From positions 939,757 through 1,003,756 of the forward strand of contig JANWVY010000001.1 of NCBI GenBank assembly GCA_025056455.1: DNA of 64,000 nt. Direction: 5' to 3'. Position 1 is the first letter of the stretch. Every line of letters begins with the position of its first letter. This stretch comes from Bryobacteraceae bacterium (GTDB taxonomy: Bacteria; Acidobacteriota; Terriglobia; Bryobacterales; Bryobacteraceae). Position numbers and translations under genes: made by a program. Shown in pieces: positions 37,806 to 46,355 of the stretch. Below the pieces are notes generated by a model, which was not told the origin of the DNA, did not search any database, and saw nothing but the letters and a program-made list of their open reading frames with translations.

Positions 37806-37840
37806 AGACTAGACACTTTTAAATAGACTAGACACTTTTA
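37806..37840. repeat. Direct repeat of a 16-bp unit (possible operator)
   Basis: Two exact copies of AGACTAGACACTTTTA lie at 37806-37821 and 37825-37840, spaced by a 19-bp period (about two helical turns). They sit in the gap upstream of the antiporter gene. A spacing of two turns is typical of paired regulator sites; a relic of an insertion element end is also possible. Confidence 0.55.
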
Positions 37841-37913
37841 TTGTGTCATGGAATCGCAGGCGTTTTGGAGTGTCTCTCCTGGCGCGATCCACTCACAGAG
37901 AGAGCCTTGCGCG

Positions 37914-39338
37914 TTACTCTCTCGCTGTAGCCAACTTGCTGTGATACCGGCTGTAGCTAAAGTAAATCACGAGACCGATTGCGAGCCAAATTAGAAGACG
38001 CAACCAGTTCGACCAGCCCAAGCCAAACATGAGGAGGAAATTCGCCAGAATGCCAAGTAGAGGCACGACCGGGACCAGTGGAGTTCGAAACGGCCGGGGA
38101 TGGTCAGGGTGCGTCTTGCGCATCACAATCACGCCAATGCAGACAAGAACAAAGGCAAAGAGCGTTCCAATGCTCGTCATTTCACCTACCACGTTAATGG
38201 GAGCGAAAGCTGCAAATAAGCTGACAAACACCATAAACAAGAGATTGGAACGCCAAGGAGTGAGGAATCGCGGATGGATATCAGAGAACAATCGCGGAAG
38301 CAAGCCATCTCTAGACATAGAAAAGAATACGCGAGACTGGCCTAGAAGCATGACCAAGATTACGGAGGTGTACCCTGCCAAGATTGCGATTTTGACAGCT
38401 TTGTTGAGCCAAAGATAGGGAGTACGGTCGACGGCTAGCGCCACGGGGGCAGCCGAGCCCTTGAACTCTTTGTAATTGACAATTCCTGTTAGAACATACG
38501 CGAATAAGACATACAGCAAGGTGCAAATCAACAGCGATCCTATGATACCGACAGGCATGGTCCGCTGCGGGTTCTTCGCCTCTTGTGCAGCAGTCGACAC
38601 GGCGTCAAAACCAATGAAAGCGAAAAACACAACGCCCGCCGCCCGGACAACACCGCTCCAGCCAAACTCGCCAAAGGTGCCGGTGTTTTCGGGGATAAAC
38701 GGTGTGTAATTCTGCTGGTTAATATAACCCCATCCCATCAGAATAAAAATCACGACCACCGAGACTTTTATGACCACAATGACTGCGTTTACGCGCGCTG
38801 ATTCCTGGATGCCGATGATTAGCAGCAAAGAGATTACACAAACAATTAAGATCGCTGGCAGGTTAACCAACCCGGGCGTTGCCGCGTAGGGTGAATTCGC
38901 TAGTTCCTGAGGGAAATCAATGCCAAAGTCTTTGAGCAAAGAAACGAAGTAGGCAGACCAGCTGACAGCGACCGTAGAGGCTCCCACCGCATATTCGAGC
39001 ACAAGATCCCAACCAATGACCCACGCCATTAACTCGCCCATGGTCGCGTAGGCGTAGGTGTAGGCGCTGCCAGCGATCGGAATCATCGTGGCGAATTCGC
39101 TGTAACACATCCCGGCCAGCGCACACCCGATCGCCGCGAGAACAAAGGAGATGACCACCGCTGGACCGGCGTGATCCGCAGCAGCAATGCCCGTTAAGGA
39201 AAAAAGCCCGGCGCCGATGATTGCTCCAATGCCTAAAGCCACTAACTGCAAGGCGCCCAACGACCGCCGAAGCGTGTGTGCACCGCCCTCTGACTCTGCA
39301 ATAATTCGGCTGAGCGGCTTGACTGAGGTCAGACCCAT
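37914..39338 (-). CDS. APC-family amino acid permease
   Basis: A 474-residue permease with about 12 membrane helices, of the cationic amino acid transporter/YfnA-like branch of the APC family. The substrate-site helices are evident: LGIGAIIGAGLFSLTG near residue 35-50, MIPIAGSAYTYAYATMGE, FFAFIGFDAVSTAAQEAKNP, and SRVFFSMSRDGLLPRLF. It starts at an ATG with GAGAGGAT upstream. Substrate is unknown, possibly a basic amino acid. thiE lies 30 nt upstream on the same strand, but a functional link is not obvious. Confidence 0.9.
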   Translation of the reverse strand: MGLTSVKPLSRIIAESEGGAHTLRRSLGALQLVALGIGAIIGAGLFSLTGIAAADHAGPAVVISFVLAAIGCALAGMCYSEFATMIPIAGSAYTYAYATMGELMAWVIGWDLVLEYAVGASTVAVSWSAYFVSLLKDFGIDFPQELANSPYAATPGLVNLPAILIVCVISLLLIIGIQESARVNAVIVVIKVSVVVIFILMGWGYINQQNYTPFIPENTGTFGEFGWSGVVRAAGVVFFAFIGFDAVSTAAQEAKNPQRTMPVGIIGSLLICTLLYVLFAYVLTGIVNYKEFKGSAAPVALAVDRTPYLWLNKAVKIAILAGYTSVILVMLLGQSRVFFSMSRDGLLPRLFSDIHPRFLTPWRSNLLFMVFVSLFAAFAPINVVGEMTSIGTLFAFVLVCIGVIVMRKTHPDHPRPFRTPLVPVVPLLGILANFLLMFGLGWSNWLRLLIWLAIGLVIYFSYSRYHSKLATARE

Positions 39339-39368
39339 ACGATCCTCTCTTTCCGCACAAACCGTGCA

Positions 39369-40019
39369 CTATACCATATCCCCAAGGCCCTTTCGCCAAG
39401 CTTCGACCAGGGCGCGCATCTCTGAGTAGGAGGGCCTGTTGGGGATCAGCCCTCGGATAACAGCTACAGCATCGGCGCCTGCCTTTAACACCTCAGGCGC
39501 CTTGTCGAGACTAATTCCTCCAATGGCAATGAGGGGCTTCGTTGTGAAACGACGTAGCTGCCGTAGTCGGTCTACGCCGAGCACCGGGTCTGGATTGTCC
39601 TTTGAAGTTGTCGCAAAAATTGGCCCCAGCGCGAGGTAGTCGACGGGCAGTGCGTCGCCTTCGATAACCTGCTGCTCATTGTGCGTGGAAAGACCGAGAA
39701 TGGCCGGCGGTTGAAGGAGCAGACGGGCAATGTGGGCGGGTAGATCGGTTTGTCCGACATGGAGACCACACTCAAGCAATAAAGCCACATCAGCTCGATC
39801 ATCGATCAGAAACTGCACTCCAGATTGCCGACAGAACGAGGCAGCTTGTTTGGCTTGTTCATAAATTGAGCGAGAAAAGTGGCCTTTGTGCCGGAGTTGT
39901 ATTACTTGCGCGCCCCCTTCCACGAAGGCTTTTACGCTCAGCGCCACATCGAATCCGCGCTGATGAAGAGCGGCGGTGTCAGCAATCGCGTACAATCTGG
40001 GAAACACAGCGGGGATCAT
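39369..40019 (-). CDS. thiE: Thiamine phosphate synthase
   Basis: A 216-residue ThiE that couples hydroxymethylpyrimidine pyrophosphate with thiazole phosphate. Family motifs are LYAIADTAA, AQVIQLRHKGHF (the usual QLR-K phosphate/pyrimidine site), FLIDDRADVALLLE, HVGQTDLP, LGPIFATTSKDNP and AIGGISLDKAPEVLKAGADA. The start has GAGG directly upstream. No other thiamine gene is in the window, and no TPP riboswitch was recognised ahead of it. Confidence 0.92.
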   Translation of the reverse strand: MIPAVFPRLYAIADTAALHQRGFDVALSVKAFVEGGAQVIQLRHKGHFSRSIYEQAKQAASFCRQSGVQFLIDDRADVALLLECGLHVGQTDLPAHIARLLLQPPAILGLSTHNEQQVIEGDALPVDYLALGPIFATTSKDNPDPVLGVDRLRQLRRFTTKPLIAIGGISLDKAPEVLKAGADAVAVIRGLIPNRPSYSEMRALVEAWRKGLGDMV

Positions 40020-40140
40020 ACCTCGCGTTGGGCAACCTGGATCTCGGATGCGCCTCTGTCAGGCCGCCAGAACCACGCTTCGTAAGTCAGGATGATTGCA
40101 AGCCGTGAATGTTCGTCTCTTCGGAGCGGGAAGCTAGTGC

Positions 40141-42621
40141 TCATCGAGTGATATTGATTCGCACTTCCTTTTCCACATCTCCCGCTTTGATTTTAAAGAC
40201 ATTCACGCCTGGCTCGGGGCCAAATTGAACATCAGAAATGAAAGCCAAGCCGGAATTCGCGATGCGGGCTGTATTGGTGACCCGTCCCCCGCCCGAGACG
40301 ACAGTCACTTCAGGAGATGCATTGACCGGCAGGTTCGCCACGTCTAATACACGGAATAGAATCCGGGCCGAGCCCGAAGTTCGCAACGATCTTTCGACGA
40401 TGTAAAACACGGAGATCTGTTTGGCCTCTTGCGAACGGACACCCAGCCAGTAGGGAATCCGGATGCGTTGTCCTTGGTCGTTGGCCACAAGTACGAATCC
40501 TTGGTATTCGCCGGGTGCAGGATTCTCGTGGCTCCAGACCAAAGTAACTTGGGCTGATTCCTTCGGCCCGAGCTTGAGTGATGCCGTAGCGAGGGCCGGG
40601 CGTAGAGTATCTTCGGAGTCGATGCTGAGAGTCAACTCGCTAGGTTCAGAACTCAGATTCGTGAGAGTAAGAGAGCGGCTCACTTGAGGCGACTGCCGGT
40701 TGAATTCTCCGAAGGTGATGGAGACAGGTTCAGCGGTTGTATTGGACACTAGCGCGGCGTTGAGATCTAAACGTCCTCCGCCGCTCAGCTGGACACTGGT
40801 CAGGGGACGCGCAGTGGGAAAAGGCTCAGCCGTGTTGACCAGCAGGGACCGGTATTGGGCCGTTGTCAATCCTGGTCGGGCCTGTTTGAGAACCGCTGCG
40901 GCTCCAGCAACGAGCGGAGTTGCGAGGCTTGTGCCCGAGGTCAGCACGTAGCTGCTCGTGGAAGGGTCGCCCGGCCGCGTGCCATTCGTTGCCGTCCAAA
41001 TGTTTGAGCCAACAGCCACTAGGTCTGGTTTTACGTGGTGTTCGAGCGTAGGCCCACGACTTGAAAAACTGGAAAGCACGCCGGGATCATCGGGCGTTGA
41101 CGTGCGGAAGTTGAGCGAGTACACAATCTCAGGCTCGGTGGCAATTTGGGCTTTCAGCGTCAGGCCGTCGGCTCGAGAAACCATTAAGGCGCGGAGCGTG
41201 GCAGCATTCACGGCCATGATGACGCGGCCGGAGGGGTTTTCGGCGTTGGCGCCAACGTTGTTGTAGACGACAGCAGCAATCGCCCCAGCCGCTTGCACAT
41301 TGTTCAGCTTTTCTTCGAAGGTGCATTCGCCGCGCAAGATGAATGCGATTCGACCTTCTAGGCTTGCTGGGGGGAAACCGCCGCAAGCAAGACCCGTCCG
41401 ATCAAGGGTCGCCACATCGACCATTCGACCGCTCACCGGTTCAGCGTTTTCGCTATTCGAGGCGGGGGTAGCAAGGAATCGCTGGTTGGGACTCGTCACG
41501 GAAGGCGTGGCGACGACCCAATTGCTGCGTGTCGACCCAACTGTGATCACCTGGGGGATAGCACCCAGATCGCCCACGGTGAGGGGGTCTGGGCCTTCGT
41601 TGCCTGAGGCAACAACCACAAGAATTCCCGCAGCAATCGCGCGTTGGATGGCAGCAGTTAGGACATTTTCTTCCACAGGGCCCAGGGCTGGACCGCTGAG
41701 GCTCATGTTGATCACATCCATGCCATCCTTCACGGCGTCGTCGAGGGCGCGAAGCAAGGCGTCATCGGTGATCCGGTCCTCGGCCCCTTCGCTGACCCGG
41801 TAGGCTCCTAGAAACGCCTTGGGTGCGACGCCGCCCATGTCCGGTCGATTGCCCAGGTGGACCACGCCCGCGGCGGCTGCGGCTACGCCAGTCCCATGCC
41901 CTTGTCGATCGGAGGCGCTGGTGCCGTCGTAGCTGCGAGCCACGATGATTTTGTTGGACGTGACGGCCCGGTCGCCCTCGGTTGTGAATTTCGGATACCC
42001 TTCGGGAGTTTGCAGGGACGGATCTTGAAAGGCAGCGTGATAGGGATCAATTCCGGTGTCAAAAATGGCGATTTTGGTTCCTGCGCCGGCCACATCCTTG
42101 CCGCCCACACGGGCCCAAGCTTGAGGAATGCCAAGCACGCTCAAGGCACGATCCAGGGCGAGCCGGTAGGTTCTTACGCGGCGAACGGACTTAACGAAGG
42201 GAAGGTTTTCGAGGGTTTCCGGATGATTGGTTTCCACAATTAGGGCATTGGCGACGGTGTCCACTCGCCCGCGAATGCGAACGTACCTGGGAAAGAGCTG
42301 CTCTATTACACGCTCTTGTTGTGCCAGCACGCGGTTGCGGCGAATTTGGTCGGCTTGGCGTATGCCCTCCGATGATGGGAGCCGCGGGTTGAGGGGCCGA
42401 TTCGCGTGAGTGTCGCGGAGGGCTTGCTGGTGGCCTCTCGTGGGCTCAAGAACCTCTCTGGGGCTTGAACGCTGAGATGATTGTGGGTGGGCTTGGAGCT
42501 GTTCCTCTTCCAAGCGCGCCGCCAAGACGGACGGCTCTTGCAACTCAACGATATAGCGACCGAGTTCATCTTGGGCACGTAAGGAAGCGATTAGCAGAAG
42601 GAGGAGAGCCAGTTTCCGCAT
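40141..42621 (-). CDS. Secreted subtilisin-like serine protease (S8)
   Basis: An 826-residue protein with a signal peptide (MRKLALLLLLIASLRAQ). An N-terminal inhibitor-like propeptide (IVELQEPS region) is followed by the S8 catalytic triad: Asp in KIAIFDTGIDPYH (about 190), His in RQGHGTGVAAAAAG (about 240), and Ser in VLTSGTSLATPLVAGAAA (about 565). A PA-like insert with GMVDVATLDRTGLACGGF-type text separates His and Ser. The C-terminal 230 residues are immunoglobulin-like strands (EPVSITFGEFNRQSPQVSRS). It is likely an extracellular protease. Confidence 0.92.
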   Translation of the reverse strand: MRKLALLLLLIASLRAQDELGRYIVELQEPSVLAARLEEEQLQAHPQSSQRSSPREVLEPTRGHQQALRDTHANRPLNPRLPSSEGIRQADQIRRNRVLAQQERVIEQLFPRYVRIRGRVDTVANALIVETNHPETLENLPFVKSVRRVRTYRLALDRALSVLGIPQAWARVGGKDVAGAGTKIAIFDTGIDPYHAAFQDPSLQTPEGYPKFTTEGDRAVTSNKIIVARSYDGTSASDRQGHGTGVAAAAAGVVHLGNRPDMGGVAPKAFLGAYRVSEGAEDRITDDALLRALDDAVKDGMDVINMSLSGPALGPVEENVLTAAIQRAIAAGILVVVASGNEGPDPLTVGDLGAIPQVITVGSTRSNWVVATPSVTSPNQRFLATPASNSENAEPVSGRMVDVATLDRTGLACGGFPPASLEGRIAFILRGECTFEEKLNNVQAAGAIAAVVYNNVGANAENPSGRVIMAVNAATLRALMVSRADGLTLKAQIATEPEIVYSLNFRTSTPDDPGVLSSFSSRGPTLEHHVKPDLVAVGSNIWTATNGTRPGDPSTSSYVLTSGTSLATPLVAGAAAVLKQARPGLTTAQYRSLLVNTAEPFPTARPLTSVQLSGGGRLDLNAALVSNTTAEPVSITFGEFNRQSPQVSRSLTLTNLSSEPSELTLSIDSEDTLRPALATASLKLGPKESAQVTLVWSHENPAPGEYQGFVLVANDQGQRIRIPYWLGVRSQEAKQISVFYIVERSLRTSGSARILFRVLDVANLPVNASPEVTVVSGGGRVTNTARIANSGLAFISDVQFGPEPGVNVFKIKAGDVEKEVRINITR

Positions 42622-42681
42622 GCTTTTTTGATTCTCGCACTGATTGGTTGAACCCGGAAATGATTGGAAACTCTCACAACG

Positions 42682-42721
42682 AAGTGGTGAGCCGCCGGGG
42701 GCCGGGTCGGGCTCACCACTT
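42682..42721 (-). terminator. Probable terminator between FecR-like and subtilase genes
   Basis: AAGTGGTGAGCC (42682-42693) and GGCTCACCACTT (42710-42721) form a perfect 12-bp stem with a 16-nt GC-rich loop. It lies just after the stop of the FecR-like gene on the minus strand and before the start of the subtilase. No U run follows, so it may act with Rho or only protect the transcript end. Confidence 0.5.
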
Positions 42722-42767
42722 GCTTGACTTCCGAATTTTGCAGTGCGGAATTAGGGAGTTTGGCCAG

Positions 42768-43670
42768 CTATCGGCTAATGGGCGCTTTGTCTTCGGCGGT
42801 TAAGGCGATGGCGGAGCCGGCAGCCGCGCCCGCGACCACGACGCCCGCGATGATTGCTTTTTTCGGAGCGCGTGAGGCTGTTCTTGCTCCGGCGGTTGCC
42901 TTTCCTTGACCGCCGGAGACCATGACAGCGCCAGAGTCACACCCTTTCACGCGGACAAGTTGGCTGGCACCTGCCACTGGGTGAGCGCTAGGGTCGACGA
43001 CGCCCTGAATTTGGACTGTTTTGCCGACGTATCGATCCAGGCAGTCGCCTTGCACCTCCACGGTCACACCTGAAATATCGTCGGTTAACAGGAAGTGACC
43101 GTTCGATTTAGTCAGCAATCCGGTCATCTTGACTGGGGCCGCTGCGCCGGCTTGCTGTGCGTCAAACTCGAGCGCGTGGCCTGGTTTCAGATTGGCTACA
43201 AGCATACCTGTCGCGGTATGGACGGAGATGGGCCCCTGGAGCGCGGCTACAAGCACTCGCTGATCGGGCTTGACAGCCACTTTCGCGATGGAACTTTGAG
43301 GAGTGTGAATTTCAAGGCCAGCTGCCTCGACGCGGTAGCGGTTGGCCGAGCTAGGCGGGGCTTCAATCTGCCCGGCGCCTTGTTCGAGAACCATATGGTC
43401 GTGATAGATCCGGGTTAGCGAACCGGTGTCGATTAGGACTCGCACGCCATTGTTCAAGTGCACCTGCGAAGCCGATTTCGCTGTCCGCAGCGCACTCCCT
43501 TCAAAGAGGGTTCCATGGCCTGAAATCGTGGAGGCATCTAGGGCGAATGTCCCGCGTGCGGTTGCTATGCCGATTATTGGGGAAGCCGACCAGGCGTTTC
43601 CCCCGGTGGCCGCCAGCCAAAGCGCCATGGCGGCTCGAACCGTAAAGCTGAAGCATCGATTGCGTTGCAT
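42768..43670 (-). CDS. FecR-domain-like exported protein
   Basis: A 300-residue exported protein: signal peptide FTVRAAMALWLAATGGNAWS, then a FecR-like beta region (GTLFEGSALRTAKSASQVHL, VRVLIDTGSLTRIYHDHMVL, IHTPQSSIAKVAV) at about 50-170. A cysteine-bearing stretch (VEVQGDCLDRYVGKTVQIQG) follows. The C-terminus has a hydrophobic segment (AIIAGVVVAGAAAGSAIAL) that could anchor it. FecR proteins usually sense outer-membrane receptors; here there is no sigma factor next door, so it is probably one of the stand-alone FecR-like surface proteins common in Acidobacteriota. Confidence 0.72.
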   Translation of the reverse strand: MQRNRCFSFTVRAAMALWLAATGGNAWSASPIIGIATARGTFALDASTISGHGTLFEGSALRTAKSASQVHLNNGVRVLIDTGSLTRIYHDHMVLEQGAGQIEAPPSSANRYRVEAAGLEIHTPQSSIAKVAVKPDQRVLVAALQGPISVHTATGMLVANLKPGHALEFDAQQAGAAAPVKMTGLLTKSNGHFLLTDDISGVTVEVQGDCLDRYVGKTVQIQGVVDPSAHPVAGASQLVRVKGCDSGAVMVSGGQGKATAGARTASRAPKKAIIAGVVVAGAAAGSAIALTAEDKAPISR

Positions 43671-43832
43671 GTTTCAGTTACTCCTCACTGTGGTGACCAT
43701 CTCGGTCGAGAAAATGACTCTCTTTGGTTGAAAATTTTTTGTGGCCGCCCGGCTTGAGCACTCGGGCGCCCCTTGTTAGCGTGGGCCTCTAGCGAGGCTC
43801 AGGCTAGTTTTCCCCTGGCGTTCTTTCCCGCG

Positions 43833-44066
43833 GCCTGCTTCTTCCTGCCTGTTTCTTCTCCTTGCTCCTGGCTACCTCCTCCTGCCTACCGCCTCTTGCT
43901 TCCCTCCTCTTGCTTCCATCCTCTTGCCTGCTCTCCCCGGGCCTACCCTCCTCCGCCTACCCTCCTCCGCCTGCTCTCCTTCGCCTGCTCGCCTTCACCT
44001 GCCCTTCTTCGCCTGCCCTCCTTTACCTGCTCCCCTTCGCCTGCTCTCCTTCGCCTGCTCGCCTGG
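43833..44066. repeat. 14-bp pyrimidine-rich minisatellite (about 16 units)
   Basis: The plus strand is built of degenerate 14-bp units close to GCCTGCTCTCCTTC. Nine clean units run from 43941 to 44066 with two identical copies each of GCCTACCCTCCTCC and GCCTGCTCTCCTTC. Looser units extend back to 43833, with two 15-nt units and one 8-nt partial. A 14-bp period keeps several overlapping plus frames open, none of which looks like a gene. It lies in the gap between divergent genes (43670 and 44173). Confidence 0.8.
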
Positions 44067-44172
44067 CCGGCTTTCTCAGCGCGCCCCGGCCCCTCGACAC
44101 TCTCACTCTGATTTTTCGGCGTGGAGAGGGGGAAACTTGAGTGGGTGAGAGAAAATAACTCTTTTCTGCACA

Positions 44173-45402
44173 ATGTATTACAGACGTATGCGGACGCTTG
44201 GCCTACTCAGCCGGTTGGTGCTTTGTCTAGTGCTCGCTTCGGCCGCCTATTGGTCTTTTCGACTCGCCTGGGCAGACTATCTTTTCCGGACAAACCGGCC
44301 GGAGAATATCCAGCGGGCGGCCGAGCTCGTGCCTTTTTCGGCGCTCTACCAAGCGCGCGCAGGCAATCTGAAGCGCGCCGTGGAGCTCAATCCGTACTTG
44401 TCGTCGGCGTGGCTGGAGCTGGCTTTTCGGGCCGAAGCCGCGACGAATTATGAGGAAGCGGAGGGTTACTTGCTCCGGGCGGCTGCAGTAGACCAACAAT
44501 TCGAGCCGCGGTGGGCGCTGGCAAACTTCTACTTTCGACGGGGAAAAAGCGAAGATTTCTGGCGCTGGATTCGCTTGGCAGCGGAGAGAAGTTATGGCGA
44601 TCGGAGTGCGATTTACCGCCTGTGCTCGCAGATGAGCGAATCTCCGGAAGAGATTCTGGCGAAGGGGCTGCCCAGTGACGCCGCTGTGCGCAGCGGATAC
44701 CTGGAGTATTTACTCAAGCAAGAGCAGCTTGATGCGGCGGTTGTGGTGTTCTCTGAGATTCTTCAACAGGCGAGTCAAGTGGATCTGGGCGTGTTCTTGA
44801 ATTTGTGTGAGCGCCTGCTGAAGGCCGGACGCGGCGTGGAAGGGGCGACAGTGTGGAATGCCATGATTGAACGGGGCTGGCTGCCGTATGACCTGCTTTA
44901 TCCGAAGGGTTCTAGGTGGATCACCAATGGCCGTCTGGAAGTAGAGCCCTCCGGCAAGGGTTTTGACTGGCGGCTGATGTGGCGCGCGGGCGTACACTCG
45001 GTCTGGCTTGGCCCTTTACACCAGCTGCTGATCGAGTTATCGGGCAAGCAGATGGAACAAACTGATCTGCTGCGGCAGTACGTGGCGGCGCTGCCGGCGG
45101 GAGACTATCTTTTCCGTTACCGGTATCGAACGGAAGGATTGCCGAAACGCTCCGGGGTGCGGTGGCAAATTTGGAGCTTAGCGCAGCCAGCAAACCAGCT
45201 AGCCTGCTCAGAGGAACTTTCTAGTGCGGAATGGAAGGCGGAGGAATTGCGGTTTCGGCTAAAGCGTTCAGAAAGCCTGGTCGAGGTCGTGCTGTTCTAT
45301 CAGCGGAGCCCGGGAACCTCGCGCGCTGCAGGTCGACTGCGGTTTGAGGCAGCTTTCGATTTGCAGCCAGTCCAGCCGGCGGTCGCTGTCCAACGCCAGT
45401 GA
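44173..45402 (+). CDS. Membrane-anchored TPR-like protein
   Basis: A 409-residue protein with one N-terminal membrane helix (LGLLSRLVLCLVLASAAYW, residues about 8-30) and a periplasmic part. TPR-like helices fill residues about 45-250 (NLKRAVELNPYLSSAWLELA, YEEAEGYLLRAAAVDQQ, LDAAVVVFSEILQQAS). The last 150 residues are strand-rich and resemble a carbohydrate-binding-like module (LPAGDYLFRYRYRTEGLP). Proteins of this shape occur with exopolysaccharide genes in Acidobacteriota, but none is adjacent. A second ATG at 44188 is an alternative start; neither has a strong ribosome site. Confidence 0.72.
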   Translation: MYYRRMRTLGLLSRLVLCLVLASAAYWSFRLAWADYLFRTNRPENIQRAAELVPFSALYQARAGNLKRAVELNPYLSSAWLELAFRAEAATNYEEAEGYLLRAAAVDQQFEPRWALANFYFRRGKSEDFWRWIRLAAERSYGDRSAIYRLCSQMSESPEEILAKGLPSDAAVRSGYLEYLLKQEQLDAAVVVFSEILQQASQVDLGVFLNLCERLLKAGRGVEGATVWNAMIERGWLPYDLLYPKGSRWITNGRLEVEPSGKGFDWRLMWRAGVHSVWLGPLHQLLIELSGKQMEQTDLLRQYVAALPAGDYLFRYRYRTEGLPKRSGVRWQIWSLAQPANQLACSEELSSAEWKAEELRFRLKRSESLVEVVLFYQRSPGTSRAAGRLRFEAAFDLQPVQPAVAVQRQ

Positions 45403-45414
45403 TATGATCAGCCC

Positions 45415-46269
45415 ATGACGCCCCTCGTGCTTTTCATTTCGCTCGCTAGCAGTGTTTGCGGGCAAACGGCCCCGGCGAAATACCCGGAGGTTTTCCCGCC
45501 TGGGGTGAAACTCGAGGCGAATCTCGCTTACGCGCAGTATCCGGAAACCGTGCTTGATGTTTTCTGGCACTCGGCACAGGGCAACAAGCGGCCGGCCATG
45601 ATTGTCATTCACGGTGGCGGCTGGGTGGGTGGCTCCAAGGAAGCCGTGTATGAGAATTTCGTGCGCCGTTATTTGGAGAAGGGTTTTGTGGTCGCCAATG
45701 TGGAATACCGGTTGGCGAAGGCCGCTCCTGCCCCGGCAGCCGTTGAGGATGTCATTCGCGCGGCAAACTGGTTCTCGGAACGGGCGGCGAAGTGGAACGT
45801 CGACCGGCGGAGAATCGCTGTGACGGGCGGTTCGGCGGGCGGCCATCTGGCTTTGATGGTGGGCATGGTCACTAAGGCTGCAGGGCTTGGAAAGCCACCG
45901 AAGGTCGCGGCGGTGATTAATTTTTACGGCATTACCGACGTGGCTGATCAGTTGAGCGGCCCGAATATGCGGCAGTATGCAGTGACGTGGATACCGGACC
46001 AGCCGGGCCGCATCGAGCTGGCTCGGCGGCTATCCCCACTCACCTACGTTCGCCGGGATGTCCCGCCTGTGTTGACCATCCACGGCGACGCCGATGAGAC
46101 CGTGCCTTATGAACACGGCGTCCAGCTCACGAAGATGCTGGTTGACTCCGGCGCGCGAGCAGAGATGATCAGTGTGCCCCAAGGCGGGCACGGGTTCCCA
46201 AAGGAGAAACTGGACCAACTGTATTCGGAAGTTTTTGCTTTTCTGGCCCGGAATGGCGTGCTGCGCTAA
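45415..46269 (+). CDS. Exported alpha/beta-hydrolase (esterase-like)
   Basis: A 284-residue secreted hydrolase of the BD-FAE/esterase D-like type. After a signal peptide (LVLFISLASSVCGQ), the oxyanion motif HGGGW is near residue 65, the nucleophile elbow GGSAGG near 139, the catalytic Asp in HGDADETVP near 225, and the His in QGGHGF near 260, so the triad appears complete. The substrate is probably a small ester such as an acetylated sugar. It starts 12 nt after the TPR protein and may be co-transcribed. Confidence 0.85.
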   Translation: MTPLVLFISLASSVCGQTAPAKYPEVFPPGVKLEANLAYAQYPETVLDVFWHSAQGNKRPAMIVIHGGGWVGGSKEAVYENFVRRYLEKGFVVANVEYRLAKAAPAPAAVEDVIRAANWFSERAAKWNVDRRRIAVTGGSAGGHLALMVGMVTKAAGLGKPPKVAAVINFYGITDVADQLSGPNMRQYAVTWIPDQPGRIELARRLSPLTYVRRDVPPVLTIHGDADETVPYEHGVQLTKMLVDSGARAEMISVPQGGHGFPKEKLDQLYSEVFAFLARNGVLR

Positions 46270-46355
46270 GAGCGGCGAATCTGGGCCAAGAGCCGCAAGG
46301 ACCCCTAGCGGCATAGGGTGGTTGTGCTCTCGAAATTCTTTGTCCGCGGCCTACA

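Noticed and set aside
40020-40140. TPP riboswitch upstream of thiE
   Set aside because: No CTGAGA core or paired arms seen on the minus strand.
43833-44066. CRISPR array
   Set aside because: Units are 14 bp with no unique spacers and no cas genes nearby.
43773-44173. Overlapping plus and minus frames in the pyrimidine-rich region
   Set aside because: Open only because the 14-bp repeat lacks stops; composition is low complexity and no start has a ribosome site.
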